NCBI GenBank assembly: GCA_963969345.1
Contig: OZ017770.1
Span: 815,246-879,245 of the forward strand
From: Turbatrix aceti
Taxonomy: Eukaryota; Nematoda; Chromadorea; Rhabditida; Panagrolaimidae
DNA length: 64,000 bases
Reading direction: 5' to 3'
Both the position numbers and the translations under genes were made by a program. Positions 37,626-49,109 of this stretch are shown here, piece after piece. Numbering within the stretch: the stretch's first letter is position 1; the number at the start of each line of letters is the position of its first letter. The notes under the pieces are model-generated. The model did not search any database and had not been told where the DNA came from. It saw only the letters and a program-made list of their open reading frames with translations.

Positions 37626-38600
37626 GCCAGCGCACAGGATGCGCCTTTGCGTCAATGGACAACAAAAAGTGCGTTTTTGCGCATAGTGTGTTGACTTTGG
37701 AAGCTTCGCGTAACATCAGTTTTGAAATCTTAGACATCATTTTTTACAGATAGATTAATCATGTCCTGAATTTTGCAACGATCTAAGTCCGGTAAAAAAA
37801 TATTTACTTTGAGCAGTATTACAGTTTTTTAAAGTATAACTATTTATTTTAATGCACAGTAGCAAAACTATTCGACCGATTTAAACAAAATAGCTTGAAG
37901 TTGTCCGTCTTATCAGTATCAACATGTGTGCCAAAGCATGATTCTTAAAAACTGATTTAAAAGAAGTTCTGATCAGATAACCGTTTTTTCCATAGTAAAA
38001 ATGCGCATTCGCCTTGTGATGTGCGCGCTGGGTTACCAGTGCACTGCAGTGCGCGGTCAAACTATCCGGGCCATTTGCGCATTTAAAAAAATTAAACATA
38101 TAATTTGTAAACTATAATTCTTGGGCAAATTATGTTTTTTTTTTAAATAAACCAGTATACTACACATTATACCTATTTTTTAAGGTATCATAGTGTGCAT
38201 ACAGCAATGTAAAAGCGCATTTTTAGTATGAGAAAAACGGTTATCAGATCAGAACTTTTTTCAAATCAGTTTTCAAGAGTCACGCTTTTGCATACATGTT
38301 GTTACTAATAAGACGGACAACTTCAAGCTATTTTTTTTAAATCGGTCGAATTCTTTATCAGTTATGCATTTATTTAAAGTTTTTCTTAAAATGACTGCAA
38401 TAATGCTCAAAATTGTTATTTTTTTACCGGACTTAGATCGTTGCAAAATTCAGGACGTGATTAATCTGTAAGCAAAAAATGGTATTTAAGAATCTGAAAC
38501 TGACGGTGCGCGAAGCTTCCAAAGTCAACACCCTGCATGCGCGCTTCTTCGATTTCCATTGACGCAAAATAAGGTTAAGGCGCATGCTGTGCCAGCGCAG
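37626..38600. repeat. Foldback (long inverted repeat) element A, about 975 bp
   Basis: The left arm (about 37626-38010) and the reverse complement of the right arm (about 38213-38600) align along their whole length with scattered mismatches and small indels. Long exact blocks include the one around CCTGAATTTTGCAACGATCT (37765-37799), TAGCTTGAAGTTGTCCGTCT (37891-37910) and GTTGACTTTGGAAGCTTCGCG. The arms flank about 200 bp. The outer ends carry ATGCGCCTT and TGCGTCAATGG motifs. No transposase frame is visible, so it is a non-autonomous foldback or MITE-like element. I saw no convincing target-site duplication. Confidence 0.88.
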
Positions 38601-41600
38601 TTGATAACTTATTCCTGACACCTAAAGCCACTTGTACGTGTATATATGCAGGATGGTAATACTTGTGCTTCTCTTTTGCCGGTAACAAACAATGTAAGGC
38701 TGCCATTCGAATTGAACCGTAAACCTTTCCCCGCGTCAATTTTTTTATTTTTTGTTGCTAAAAAAAGCAGAACAAAATTAAGGGGACAACTATTTTGTAC
38801 ATGGTAGTTTCATGACTACAACCACTGTTACGGTTGTAGTACATTTACCACTAAAAAGACAACCGATATGAACAAGGACACTGGGCATGCAATCAGGGCA
38901 GTAGTAGACTTTAACGGAAACTCGGAAGTGAAAGAAGTCGATAAGTAGTACGTATATTAGCGACATACAGTAAGCTATAAAGAAATAGAAGACATAAATT
39001 GCTCTCTTGGTCAAGTAGTAATCGTGCAGTAGTCGTATTTTTTAATACTAAGAACAAATCAGAATTCATGAGACGTCTAATTACACAGAAAATAGCGGCA
39101 AGCAGCTTGGGGGCTGGATGAGAAATGAAAAACGAAACAATAGAGCCAAACGATAATGAATAAAATGGCCAATGAGCTCGTAACCCGGCAACCCTAGACA
39201 AAAAAGTGCTTTGTTTTTGATAAAAAAAAGACTAATATACTCAATAATACTCAAAAACAAGAAAATAATCGCTCAAGCTTAACAAACCAGTATACTCCAA
39301 ATAAGCATTTTTTTACAACAGCACTCTTCATGCGTGTACCATTATGTTCCAAAACACTAATTGGATTATTAAATTAACAATTATTATCACTTATGATTCG
39401 TGATTTGTGATTCCCTTTTTTTAATTTTTTGACGCGATGTCGCGGAAATGCAATTTTGTTTGTTTTTGAAAAAATATTAAAATAATTTGCTGGTTTCATT
39501 TTCTAATCCCGTTTTAAGAAACAAAAACAAACAAAATTGTTATCGCAACATCCTGTAAAAAAACGAAAATAATGTTCTTTTTCAAACTGAAGTAGCGTTT
39601 GTAACAAAATTCCCACTAGCGTTTTATTTATTGACTCGCGCATGGGTTTTGACTCTTAGGCCAGCTTCTCTCTTCCAAGCAGACTAACACAAGATACGAG
39701 TATGACGTCTTTGTTGCCGAGCGAAACCATAACAATTGCAACAGACAGGGCAGAAGAAGAAGCACAAAACTAAGTGAACAAGCAAACTCTGATTCGATGA
39801 TCATCCCCTAAGTTGTTACAAACCTAAAAATAAGTTTTTTACATGGGTTGAGTCGGAAAGTAAAATGTACTGCCACTCTTGAAGAAGCATTAGTCAGAAC
39901 AAGAAAAAAGAAAATTTAATACCATTACCAAAATGACATCAGTTTTACGCCAGTACTATAGTTTATGAATGTATTATTTTTTTTTAATTCCAAAATTAGT
40001 AATACAAAACTGCATACTATGTCGCCTTTTTGAATAGGAAACAATTTTTTAACAAATTCAAAATCGTAAAAAAAGACAGTTTTTTTTGCTGCTAGTATAT
40101 AAAAAGACGACTCCTTTTTCTTTCCTTTCTCCTTCCATGAAGGCATAAACAGCGTCGTTCAAAAGAAGCTCATCAGGCGGCTAATTGACAACGACAAAAA
40201 AAGGCTGTTTTGTCAATTTGTAAAATACTGAGCCGAATTGAAATGCGACCATTCCGACATCTTTTGTTATGAAAAAAATGTCAAAATAAATTTTACCCAA
40301 GAGCTAAGAGAACCCATTAGCATGCAGTAGTGGTGGCAAGCAGCGACAAACAAAATCAAAGCTTTGAGGAGAGGGGGACTTTTTTTGCGGAATGTCAAAG
40401 TTATCAAATGTCGTCTGGACCATACAAAAATAAATACTGCACTTTGACGATTTCAACCCGTGAAGGAAAATTGGTTTTCAAAAAACAAAAAAGAAAGAGA
40501 TTGATGCTGCGTCTCCCCTGATGAGGTTTTTGCTAATTTTACGATTTAAAAACGCATAATTTGGCTTTAACGCTCACACATCGTTCTTACAAGTTCCGCA
40601 AATGTGAATGTGTGTGGGGGCCGAGTGATGAAAACAGCAATGCTTTTGCTGCGTCACACAACAAAATTTACGCTTAAACCACCAGGGGCATTTTCATGCC
40701 AAGTCACGGAAAGCATTTCCAGCAGCCTTCGGGTGCTGCGACTCGCTCTCTTGTTTCGAATCAATAATATTTGAATTTGTTTGCCATTGACGGCATGAAA
40801 AAGATGCTTAATGCCACTAGAAACAAGAAAAAAGAAAAAAAGTAAAAAAGTGAATTAGCAAATATGTAAGTTCAACAAATGACATCGTTAAACACAATTT
40901 GTCTTGCCAGTAATATGAAAACCAAATGAATGTAATAAGATATGTTATATATGGCTTGTCTTGCTTTTTAAATCCGGGAAGCTGAATATCCATATGTCAG
41001 GTGACAACAGTAGTATAATAAAATAAAAGCGGAAAAGAAATTAAATGCGCTTATGTATTCGGGTTAACTACGTTAGCTTGAGTGTTCGCAGCGTGTAACA
41101 TATAAAAGTATCTCATATCACATTAATCATGTCATATTTTACAAAGACATCAAAGCAGAACCCAAAGTTCAAAAAACATGATGAATTTATTATTGATAAT
41201 ACACCAAAAAACCACAATGATTTTTTTCCCAAAACAGATGTGATCTGTTCAACCAACAGGTGTTTATTTTATTTTGACTTCTTTGTGAGCGAGGCCAAGT
41301 TTAAATCCGCCATTTTGTGGCTATCAGAGCTATCTCATAATTGCTTATAAAATATTTTCACAGAAAAAAAGTTTCATGCTTTGTCAGGGGGTGGTTCACT
41401 TCTGCGTATATACGTCAGATTTCTAGCTTCTACTTACGCAATGCATAAAAATGTATGGATTGAGTGTGGCTAAAGGAAAAGGTAAGCGCAAATCAGGATA
41501 CATATTTTAAATTCGAGAAGATAATCCAATTTTTTGTTATACAAATTGACAGAAGTGCATGGCAAAAACAAAATTATATTACCGTCAAAATCTGATTACA

Positions 41601-41991
41601 TTATTTTTCAATTCAAAAAAAATGTTTTCAGGCTACGGTTGTTTAAATGTTGCAAATAAAAGATTCATTCATATTCCAGGAAGTCAAGGGAAAGAAAAAA
41701 TGACCGGTTAGAATTTTGGTCAGAATTCTGACGTTCTCAGACATCAAAATTCATTCATTCGCATTGTTGATGATTTACAAAAAAAAAAGATTTGACGTTT
41801 TTACTTTGATAAAGTGCATCTGTATTGTAAACATATTTTTTACCATTGAAAAACTGCACAATACAAAGGTAGTCTATTAAAAAAGTCAACGCCGATAGAA
41901 ATGGGCAATTATCGGACGTACAACAATTGCTTGTTGTTCCATAACAACATTTTTAGAAAATTCTGACTTTACACATTTGAAATCCTAGAAA
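38601..41991. other. Gene-poor AT-rich stretch
   Basis: About 3.4 kb with no coding unit that I can support on either strand. A weak hairpin-forming pair at 39432-39466 and 39519-39555 (TTTTGTTTGTTTTTG against CAAAAACAAACAAAA) may be a small inverted repeat. The right end contains the promoter of the CHK-like gene. Confidence 0.5.
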
Positions 41992-43550
41992 ATGGGCTGT
42001 GGTACATCGAAGTCTTCGACTGAATCTGTTTGTCAATCAACGCCTGCATTACCGATAAGCGATGAGCCGTCCAAGTTTATACCTGTTCAACTGGAAGTTC
42101 CGCCATCTGCTCCTCATTACAACGGTCAACCACCAAATTTAGAAGAAAATATGACAAACAGAAGTCAGCGTTCCAGTCTCGTGACTACGGATTTTGTACC
42201 TATTAATTCGGACATCCAATGGCAGTATATCTGCAATACACAGATATCACTTGAATGGCTGTATCAAAAAATGATAGAAAAGTTTCGTTGTCCAGAAGAA
42301 CCACAGCCACAGTGGATTGCCGAGCGCCTTAATCCCGTAATTGATCCAGGTATAATTTACATAAGTTGTACTTTTTTTGTTTTATGTATTAAAAAATGGA
42401 TTTATAGACGGCGAGCAAACAGCGGTCCTCCGAGTAACTCTTGGCTGGGAAAACGAAACTCTACCAGGAAGTGTAGTTCTCAAAGTCTGTGTTTTGCAAC
42501 AAGACGAAGATCCAGACAAAATTAAGCACGGTTTACGCATGTTCAAGCGGTATGAAATACAATAACTATGAGTACGGGGGGACAATTTATATTTTTAGCG
42601 AATGCCATGCTTACGAGTGGTTGTCTAGATTTCGCAAGCTACACTTTCCGAGGATTTATGTCATCAAGGTAAATTATTCAACATTTCCTTACCTCCTTTG
42701 TGTGTTTTCAGAAACAGGCAAATGAAAGTGGAAACGCAGTCATTGTTATGGAAGATCTAGCAGAAAGGGCGCACCAAAGTAACGTGAGCGAGGGACTAAC
42801 GGTGGAAAGCACTCGAGACCTTCTCCGGTGTCTAGCCATGATACATGCGTTCTCGCTGAAGAATTCCGACTGGACTACCACTATTTTCGAGGATTCCCTA
42901 TTTTTCTATAAACAACTGACTGACAAGGCCAGAAAGGTGCTGGCTAATTGGACTACCTTAGCACCTGAGCAACGGGCCGTAAGAATGCCAAGCCTATGCT
43001 AGCACGCAAAGCTATAATTTGTTTTTACAGAAAATAGACCAATACTTAGAACCCTCCTACATAAACAATATTGTCTCCGAGACATGCGCGGCCAAGAACA
43101 TACGGCCCTGCTTGATACACGGGGCACCGGCAGCTCACTGCGTATTTGTGCAAGTGAAAGAAAAAGTAGGAGCCATAATCGATTGGGCCTGTAAGAAACA
43201 ACAAAAGACACTTGAGAATGCTCTTTGTACTCAGTATAAATGTCGTTTCAGCTTATCATCCAGGATGCTACGGTGAAGACGTGACCAAGGCAATTTGCTT
43301 TAATCTCAATGCCAAAGACAGACGAGAAAATACCGGAAGACTTTTGGAATTTTACCATTTCAACTTGCTTAAAGCATACGGTGCTGCGATGGACGAGACA
43401 ACCCTTGAACAAGTCAAGATGTCGTATCATACCTTTTTTCCAGTTGCTGCAGTGAAGTTCTTTACTTTTCTGCCCGAAAACATCGAAAATGCCGATCCTA
43501 GCGTTCTCGAACGAGCACAAGGAATTCTCGACGATTTACTCCTGCTTTAA
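41992..43550 (+). CDS. CHK kinase-like protein with altered catalytic motif, N-myristoylated
   Basis: Six exons (41992-42349, 42408-42549, 42599-42668, 42712-42978, 43031-43190, 43252-43550) give 431 residues. The C-terminal 330 match the nematode CHK kinase-like fold (DUF1679/ecdysteroid-kinase-like, choline kinase relatives): VILKVC-type strand, ECHAYEWLSRF, VIVMEDL, LAMIHAFSL, IIDW and DRRENTGRLLEFY. In active relatives the catalytic loop reads HGDLW; here it is HGAPA (His309, Gly310, Ala311), so the catalytic Asp is lost. Asp330 of IIDW, the metal ligand, remains. The N-terminus MGCGTSK is a dual myristoylation and palmitoylation signal, unusual for CHK proteins, and is followed by a ~75-residue low-complexity linker. 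It is probably a membrane-tethered pseudokinase. Confidence 0.82.
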
Positions 43551-43812
43551 TTTAATTTCTTTACTTCTGTTAAGTAATAATTTTTGTTTCTGTTTCTGAT
43601 GTGTTTAACAGCAATGCAACTTTTTTTACACAAATGAAGTTTATCAGATCAGCATATATGAATTACAATTAACGTTATATAAAAATGATAACTTCAGTTC
43701 ATGTAAACAATGCCGACCAAGTTAATCTCCATCATTCACAGTGCCAGTACATAACGCAAGTACATCACGTTTGAAGGCACACATTTAACAATCTCGTCTC
43801 ACTCATCCTCCT

Positions 43813-44541
43813 TTATAGTTCTTGGTGAGAATCTAGGCTTTGTCCTCGAATGCAGTAGAGGAGCATGCAGCAAAAGCACATGGACATGAGAACGAAGATC
43901 ACGATACTGATGTAGTGCACCTGCAGATGTGAAAATTAAGCCTCTTGGCACTTCAAATTAAAAAAAAACTTACAGAGGCTCGTGAAAAGCTTCGACGTGA
44001 AATGGCTCGCATGGAACAAACATCAGGCGTTGTGAGGTCAATCAAAGCGTGCGGAACGGAGTATCCTAACTTGACGTATTCGTTTGATAACTTGTCATTT
44101 TCACGCAAGAGATATTGTGGCACCACAACCACAATAAGGTGACGTTCGGCGCTGTATTTTGTCAGATAGTCGACGACATACGGGATACGATCGGGGCACT
44201 GTTCGCATTCATCACAGAACAACAGCAGATTCGATAGGCGTACTGACCGTTTTCGATAGAGATGCGTATGCGGGGTCATCAGGGCCTGAACGGTCGGACC
44301 GTCAGAAGTGAGAGCGCACACGTTAGGGATCACGTCTTGCATTGCTGGCGAGTTGAACTTCACCGTGTCGGGGTTCGACATAATCGAGTTTGGCGTCAAG
44401 GCAAACTTTTGGGTTTTGCATGACAGTATACGGTCCTGTAATTTAAAATTCATTGCACGATAATTGAACGCTATTTAATTCTACCTGTACGGCCAGGCTC
44501 GCAAATGTGATTACGAGCAACAGTAATGTCGCCGACCGCAT
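43813..44541 (-). CDS. RING-less relative of the transmembrane RING protein ectodomain
   Basis: Three exons (44541-44485, 44435-43974, 43920-43813) give 208 residues. Intron positions and phases match the RING gene at 34.5-36.5 kb, and the first exon has the same length (57 bp) with near-identical signal peptide ([19 protein letters not shown]). Shared ectodomain marks are RILSCxxx[35 protein letters not shown] and LSNEYVKLGYSVP. After a transmembrane segment rich in Cys, Met and Ile, the protein stops with a 12-residue tail (RGQSLDSHQEL), so the RING and cytoplasmic region are absent. It likely arose by duplication of the 5' part of the RING gene. It could act as a decoy or partner of that ligase; this is an inference. 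Confidence 0.83.
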
Positions 44542-45423
44542 GACAGACGAGCGCAGATATCACGTGAGAGAACAGAAGTATCGTTGACGCACTAAAAAGC
44601 AGTCCTAGAAATATGTAACTCTCAATAAGCAATCACGCGTGATATCATTACAAAATTTTGTCAAAAAAATTATACATTTTAATATATATAAAAAATATCT
44701 GAAAAAATATTTGAAGAGATGCATTTGTTTTGTATTGACTTTGTTTCTTGTGTTCCTTTTTGTTGAAACACACCCCAAAAAACATAACCGAAAGGTTCTC
44801 GTTTCTATAGTTTTCTTTCAAAAACGTTGACAACTAAAAAATATAATCCAAGGTATTTGTTAATAACAGCGACATATTTTAGCCTAGAGTGTGAACGTAA
44901 GAATATGCTTTGCAACTCGAAAAAAAAGTACACAAAGGCTCAGAATTTTTGTTAATGGCCTATGAAATAAGGCGAGGAGCCATAATCGAGAAAGCTTGCA
45001 AAAAACACTTGCCAGTGTTCTATCTACAAGGCAAAAATTTTTAGTCCGGACGCGCGGCGTTAGCAACCTCAACCAGGGCCATTTGCCTCAAACCGAACGC
45101 TTAAGAAAGGCCCGACAGACAGGAGAGCATCTGTGGTGAAATACTTTAATTTACATAAAGCATTAGTGCCACGATAGATCGAACAAGGTCAATTTTTTTT
45201 TCACAGATTTATTTTGAGAGACGATGTTAACACTTTTACTTTTCCTTCAAATGACATTGAACACTAATGCATCATTGCTAATGGCTTTGTATTTCTTCGA
45301 ATTTTTCGGATTTTGTCTGTTGTTCCACGCCCTATAAAAATATCTGATACTGACGTCAGAATAAATATATCTTTTTCGATCTACTTTTATTCTTATACTT
45401 TTCTGGTAGATCGACGGCACTTT
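44542..45423. other. Intergenic, no gene seen
   Basis: AT-rich spacer between the two RING-less copies, with long A/T runs at 44650-44730. No coding unit found. Confidence 0.5.
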
Positions 45424-46067
45424 TTACAAACGCAACAGGAAACCAAACAGCAACCACACTAGCATTAGAACAATTATTGAAAGGCTGACACAGTATCTGA
45501 AAATATAAAATATAAAATTATATACTTTATAAAAAATCCACAGATGATTTGGAATAGCTTCTAAGAGTATCATGACTTCTACCGCCTCCGCAAACATCGT
45601 GCGTTGTTAGCTCAGCCAATGCTTCAGGAACATTATATCCTACTTTAACGTTTTTGTTTGACAGTAAATGGGTTTGTTTTATCAGTTCCTGTGGTTGTAA
45701 AACGTTTTTGACTGTATTTTTTCAAATAATTCACAAAAGCTTAGATGTTATCAGGACACTTGGCACATACTTTATTTACAAAATACAAAGAATTTTTATG
45801 AAATTTAAAATCTGTAGAGTTGTTGTCATCAGAATAATTAGAAGGCAGGTGAACACACGTTTGGTATTAGGTTATGTATCGATTGCAATTGAAACAGCTC
45901 ATTGTCAAGATTAGCGATGTCCGAAAGCAAAATGCATTGTTCCGCATGACAGTATACGGTCCTGTATTTCGAAATGGAATGCTGTTTTTATAAAAATTAT
46001 TTTATTTTACCTGTAATGTTATGCTTGCAGATGTTATTACGAGCAACAGTGAAATTGCTAACCACAT
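45424..46067 (-). pseudogene. Decayed third copy of the RING-ectodomain family
   Basis: The signal-peptide exon (46067-46011, 57 bp, [19 protein letters not shown]) and its donor are intact. The next segment (45961-45542) begins DRILSCG like the other copies and contains LIPNVCS, but then reads TAA and has several frame changes. Later pieces LLSNKNVKVGYNVPEALAEL and LRSYSKS are recognisable in other frames. A transmembrane stretch and stop near 45496-45424 resemble the short-tailed copy. I describe the remains only and propose no repaired reading. Confidence 0.78.
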
Positions 46068-46396
46068 GCAAAAAAATTTACAGAGGTATGGCTCACGCAA
46101 AAAAATTGAGCACTCCTGAAACGCCGTTAATCACAATTGAAATATTTTTAGCGTAACGTGGGCGCCAGGAAAATCCAAGAAATAAATTGGATATGTGCAC
46201 AAAATTATATACAAATTCGCAGAACTATATTGGAAGTATTAGACGCGATTGGTACCCCCGTTGTGCCGTTTTTAATTCATTTTTTTACTGAACCCCATTT
46301 TTTCGAACCTTCCTCTTAAGAAAAATACGACAATCATTGATGTGCTATGTTCAACATTGAAAATATCGTAATCAAAAGTTCAAAACTGATTGTTCA

Positions 46397-46492
46397 AGAA
46401 GCTATCAAAGTCAACACCCAATAAGCATACGCGTATGCGTTGTCAAGCGTCTATGGTCCAAAAATAAGGTGAAAGCACATGCTGTGCTACCG
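46397..46492. repeat. Fragment of the foldback-element end
   Basis: About 95 bp matching the outer end of the right arm of element A (38515-38600): shared CAAAGTCAACACC, then CAAAAATAAGGT..AAG and GCACATGCTGTGC. It indicates at least one more, truncated, member of this repeat family nearby. Confidence 0.65.
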
Positions 46493-46529
46493 GTCGCTTT
46501 CTTTGCGATATCCACAAAGCTAATCGTCG

Positions 46530-46680
46530 TGCCCATCTATCGTCGTCTGCCTTCATGAGTTTCCGTTCGTTCCGCTGTGTTGGAAAACAGCACCACATCA
46601 TCGGCGTATGCCATGTACGCGAGCCGCTAATCCTCAATCTTGACGCCCCCCGAGGTCGGCTGCGTCGAGCTGATTACAAC
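46530..46680 (-). mobile_element. Relic of a non-LTR reverse transcriptase
   Basis: Read on minus, 46608-46582 encodes YADDVVLFS, the catalytic motif of reverse transcriptases of the LINE type, preceded by GVKIED, a stop codon, and RLAYMA, the usual lead-in. The frame breaks both upstream (TAG) and downstream. The patch is GC-richer than its surroundings, as expected for an inserted sequence. Only about 50 codons are recognisable. Confidence 0.65.
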
Positions 46681-46929
46681 CCCGGCACGGTCGTGCACGC
46701 TGGATCCAAAAAGTGCATTTTTGGTAAAAAAAAATATTCAAAACAGTAAAAAAGTTTACTAAAAATCTTCAAAATTTTATGAACAACAACGTGCATTTAA
46801 ATTTTTTTTAATAAGTTTGAAATACCAATTTTTTTTAATTCGTCTTTTAGTAAAAAGGCGGACAAAATTGGCACCCATTGAAGTATGTCGGTGATTTAAA
46901 CGTAGTCAGTACTAATTTTGTTTGTTACA

Positions 46930-47030
46930 TGAACGAAAAATCAAATTAATCATATAGCTTTGTAAAAAAATTATTTAATTGGTGTTGGAAAAAAATATAA
47001 CATTGATGACTTGATGTACATAGTACTTTT
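46930..47030. repeat. Dispersed direct repeat, copy 1
   Basis: About 100 bp beginning GAACGAAAAATCAAATTAATC that matches 48829-48930 in the same orientation at roughly three quarters identity. Origin unknown. Confidence 0.6.
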
Positions 47031-47419
47031 TGTGTGATATTCAAAATGCATTCCAGAATAAAAGCGGTTTTTTCACTTTTTATTGTACAAACTAATGCTT
47101 CATTTTTTTAGTGTGATTTTTGTTCTAGTTAAACAACGTCTTTAACGAATTTAAAAGAAAAAAAATCGCATTGACCAGCAGCTTTTGTTTGCACTGTTTG
47201 AAGTGACCACAAACGCGTGCAGCAGTGTGCTCATCTCTTTTTTTTGTTCCCAGAGTCGTGCACCTATTTTTTGATGTTTATTTTTCGCAACAATAGAAAG
47301 ACATGAATTACAACCACGTGGGATTTGTTAATCGAGTGAAAGCGTAAGAGTGAGTAATCGGATGCATAACTGATAGAAATAAAAGAAAAGAAGCCTTATG
47401 AAGGTCAGGTGGGAACACG

Positions 47420-49109
47420 TCATTCACAGCTCGATTGAACCCATGAGTTTTGGATGACTTCGCTTGAGGTCAGTCGATTTTCTGTGTTTGCAGTTACCAG
47501 GCGCGCAATCAAATATTTTGCTTCTGAAAAAAATAAAAGATGTTGGTCCCAGGAGAAAGAGCACTTACTGCTGGAAATACGGAGCCAGTTTGGAAGGTCA
47601 AATGACACGTTAGCTCTCATTATGAGGCGGAATAGCTGAGAACGATCAGCGCTGCGAAATGGTGCAAAGCCGACCAGCATGATGTGAATCAACACCCCTA
47701 GGCTCCAATTGTCCACTTCAAAGCTGTAGCCTTCCTTTGTTAGCACTTCGGGAGCGACATACGTCGGGGTACCACAAATTCGGTAGAGAGGTCCCAGTAC
47801 GGTACATGCAAGACCGAAGTCAGTTAGCTTGGCACAGAATTCACTGCCCAGAAGAATGTTTTCCGGTTTGACATCGCGATGAACAATTTTACGCGCATGA
47901 AGGTAGCTGAGTGCAGAAGCAATCTGGTATGTTACTCTAGCAGACACTTGTTCACTTAGTTTGCCGTATCGTTTGATCATTTCAAACAGGTCCCCTTTCT
48001 GTAATCAGTCACATCATGTAACAACTTTGTCAAGCTAAAAAATGTGTAAACATACCGGAGCATATTCAAATACCAAAAAGTAAGAATTTGTACACTCGAA
48101 TGCATCAACCAGTTTACAAATGTTTTTGTGATCACAGCGTTTGAGTATTGCAATTTCGTTTTCGACGAAATAAAGCTTTCCATTCATTCTGCTTTTGTCA
48201 ATTTCCTAGAAAAAAATACGCAACGTTTCAGAATCGAAATTTTCCGACCCCACCTTGACAGCTGCTCTTTTGTCGTTACTTTGATTGTATACAAGGTAAA
48301 CCTCAGAGAAGTTTCCCTGTCCAATGTGATTAACAACTTTGTAATATTTGTAAAAAGAATTGCGACTGTTCAGCTTACGAACGGCATTTGAGTTCTAAAG
48401 AAGTGTAAAATTACACGTTGTTCGATGGACACAAAAAGCATACTGCGTAAATCTTTTCATTCGCATGCTGCGTGTCATCGTTAACCATCATCTTACTCTT
48501 ACGTCGGAGGTCTTGAGCATTATTGTTGCGGTCAAGCGAGCACCCCACTGAAATGGAAAAGAGTATGTAATTGCCGTTTTTTGGAAATTTTTAAAGCTTC
48601 AATGCTTCAAGGTAGTTTTTTGAAACCCCAAAATTGTACAGCAGCGCCAACCGGAGGTGGTGAAAAAAGTTTTCGTTGCTAAAGAAAAAAAATTGTTCAT
48701 GTGGACAATGGGCACTATGAATGTTTGTCCAACGCTGCCAGATTGTTTGAACGTGGTCAGCACGCTGCTCTGCGTATAGTGGCATTTGGAAAGGGCTAGC
48801 GTCTTGGTAGCATTTTTTTTAGTCTATGAACGCAAAATCAAATTAATCATATACTTCTGCAAAGAATTTATTTGATTGGAGTTGGAAAAAAAATAATACA
48901 GCGATGCTTTGATGTGGCAAAAAAACTATTGAAAAGGAGCGTTTTGACACCCAGCAAAAATGCGTTTAATTAAAGACAGGAAACTGAAACAAACCTCGCT
49001 GATAGATGTTTCGCTTGGCCATCGGAGCTATGGAAGAATTCCGGCGATTCTTGGCAGAGAGGATATCAAATGGCAAAAAACTGCCCCTTGTGGCAGCTGC
49101 TGTAGTCAT
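47420..49109 (-). CDS. CaMK-group Ser/Thr kinase, DCLK-like
   Basis: Six exons (49109-48995, 48547-48444, 48394-48254, 48205-48056, 47998-47569, 47523-47420) give 347 residues. The kinase domain starts near 93. Key residues are present: Gly loop GQGNFSEV (98-105), Lys120 in AAVK, HRDVKPEN with Asp212, Asp230 in DFG, and CGTPTYVAPE. The activation-segment wording (GPLYRICGTPTYVAPEVL) and the VDNWSLGVL block are closest to doublecortin-like kinases, but no doublecortin domain precedes it. The N-terminal 90 residues are basic and Ser/Asn-rich (SAKNRRNSS). The protein ends shortly after the domain, so an autoinhibitory calmodulin-binding tail is lacking. The 447-bp first intron carries a dispersed repeat. 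The substrate is unknown. Confidence 0.85.
48829..48930. repeat. Dispersed direct repeat, copy 2, in kinase intron 1
   Basis: Starts GAACGCAAAATCAAATTAATC and matches copy 1 at 46930-47030. Lies inside the 447-bp first intron, which is ten times the local norm, so insertion may explain the intron's size. Confidence 0.6.

Larger units (their letters stand above)
46068..47419. other. Repeat-rich intergenic region
   Basis: Between the decayed ectodomain copy and the kinase 3' end. Holds a foldback-element fragment, a reverse transcriptase relic and one copy of a dispersed direct repeat, each listed separately. No intact gene seen. Confidence 0.6.

Noticed and set aside
37555..38099. Minus-strand frames in element A
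   Set aside because: They overlap the inverted arms, have no start context or splice sites, and the matching arm does not conserve them.
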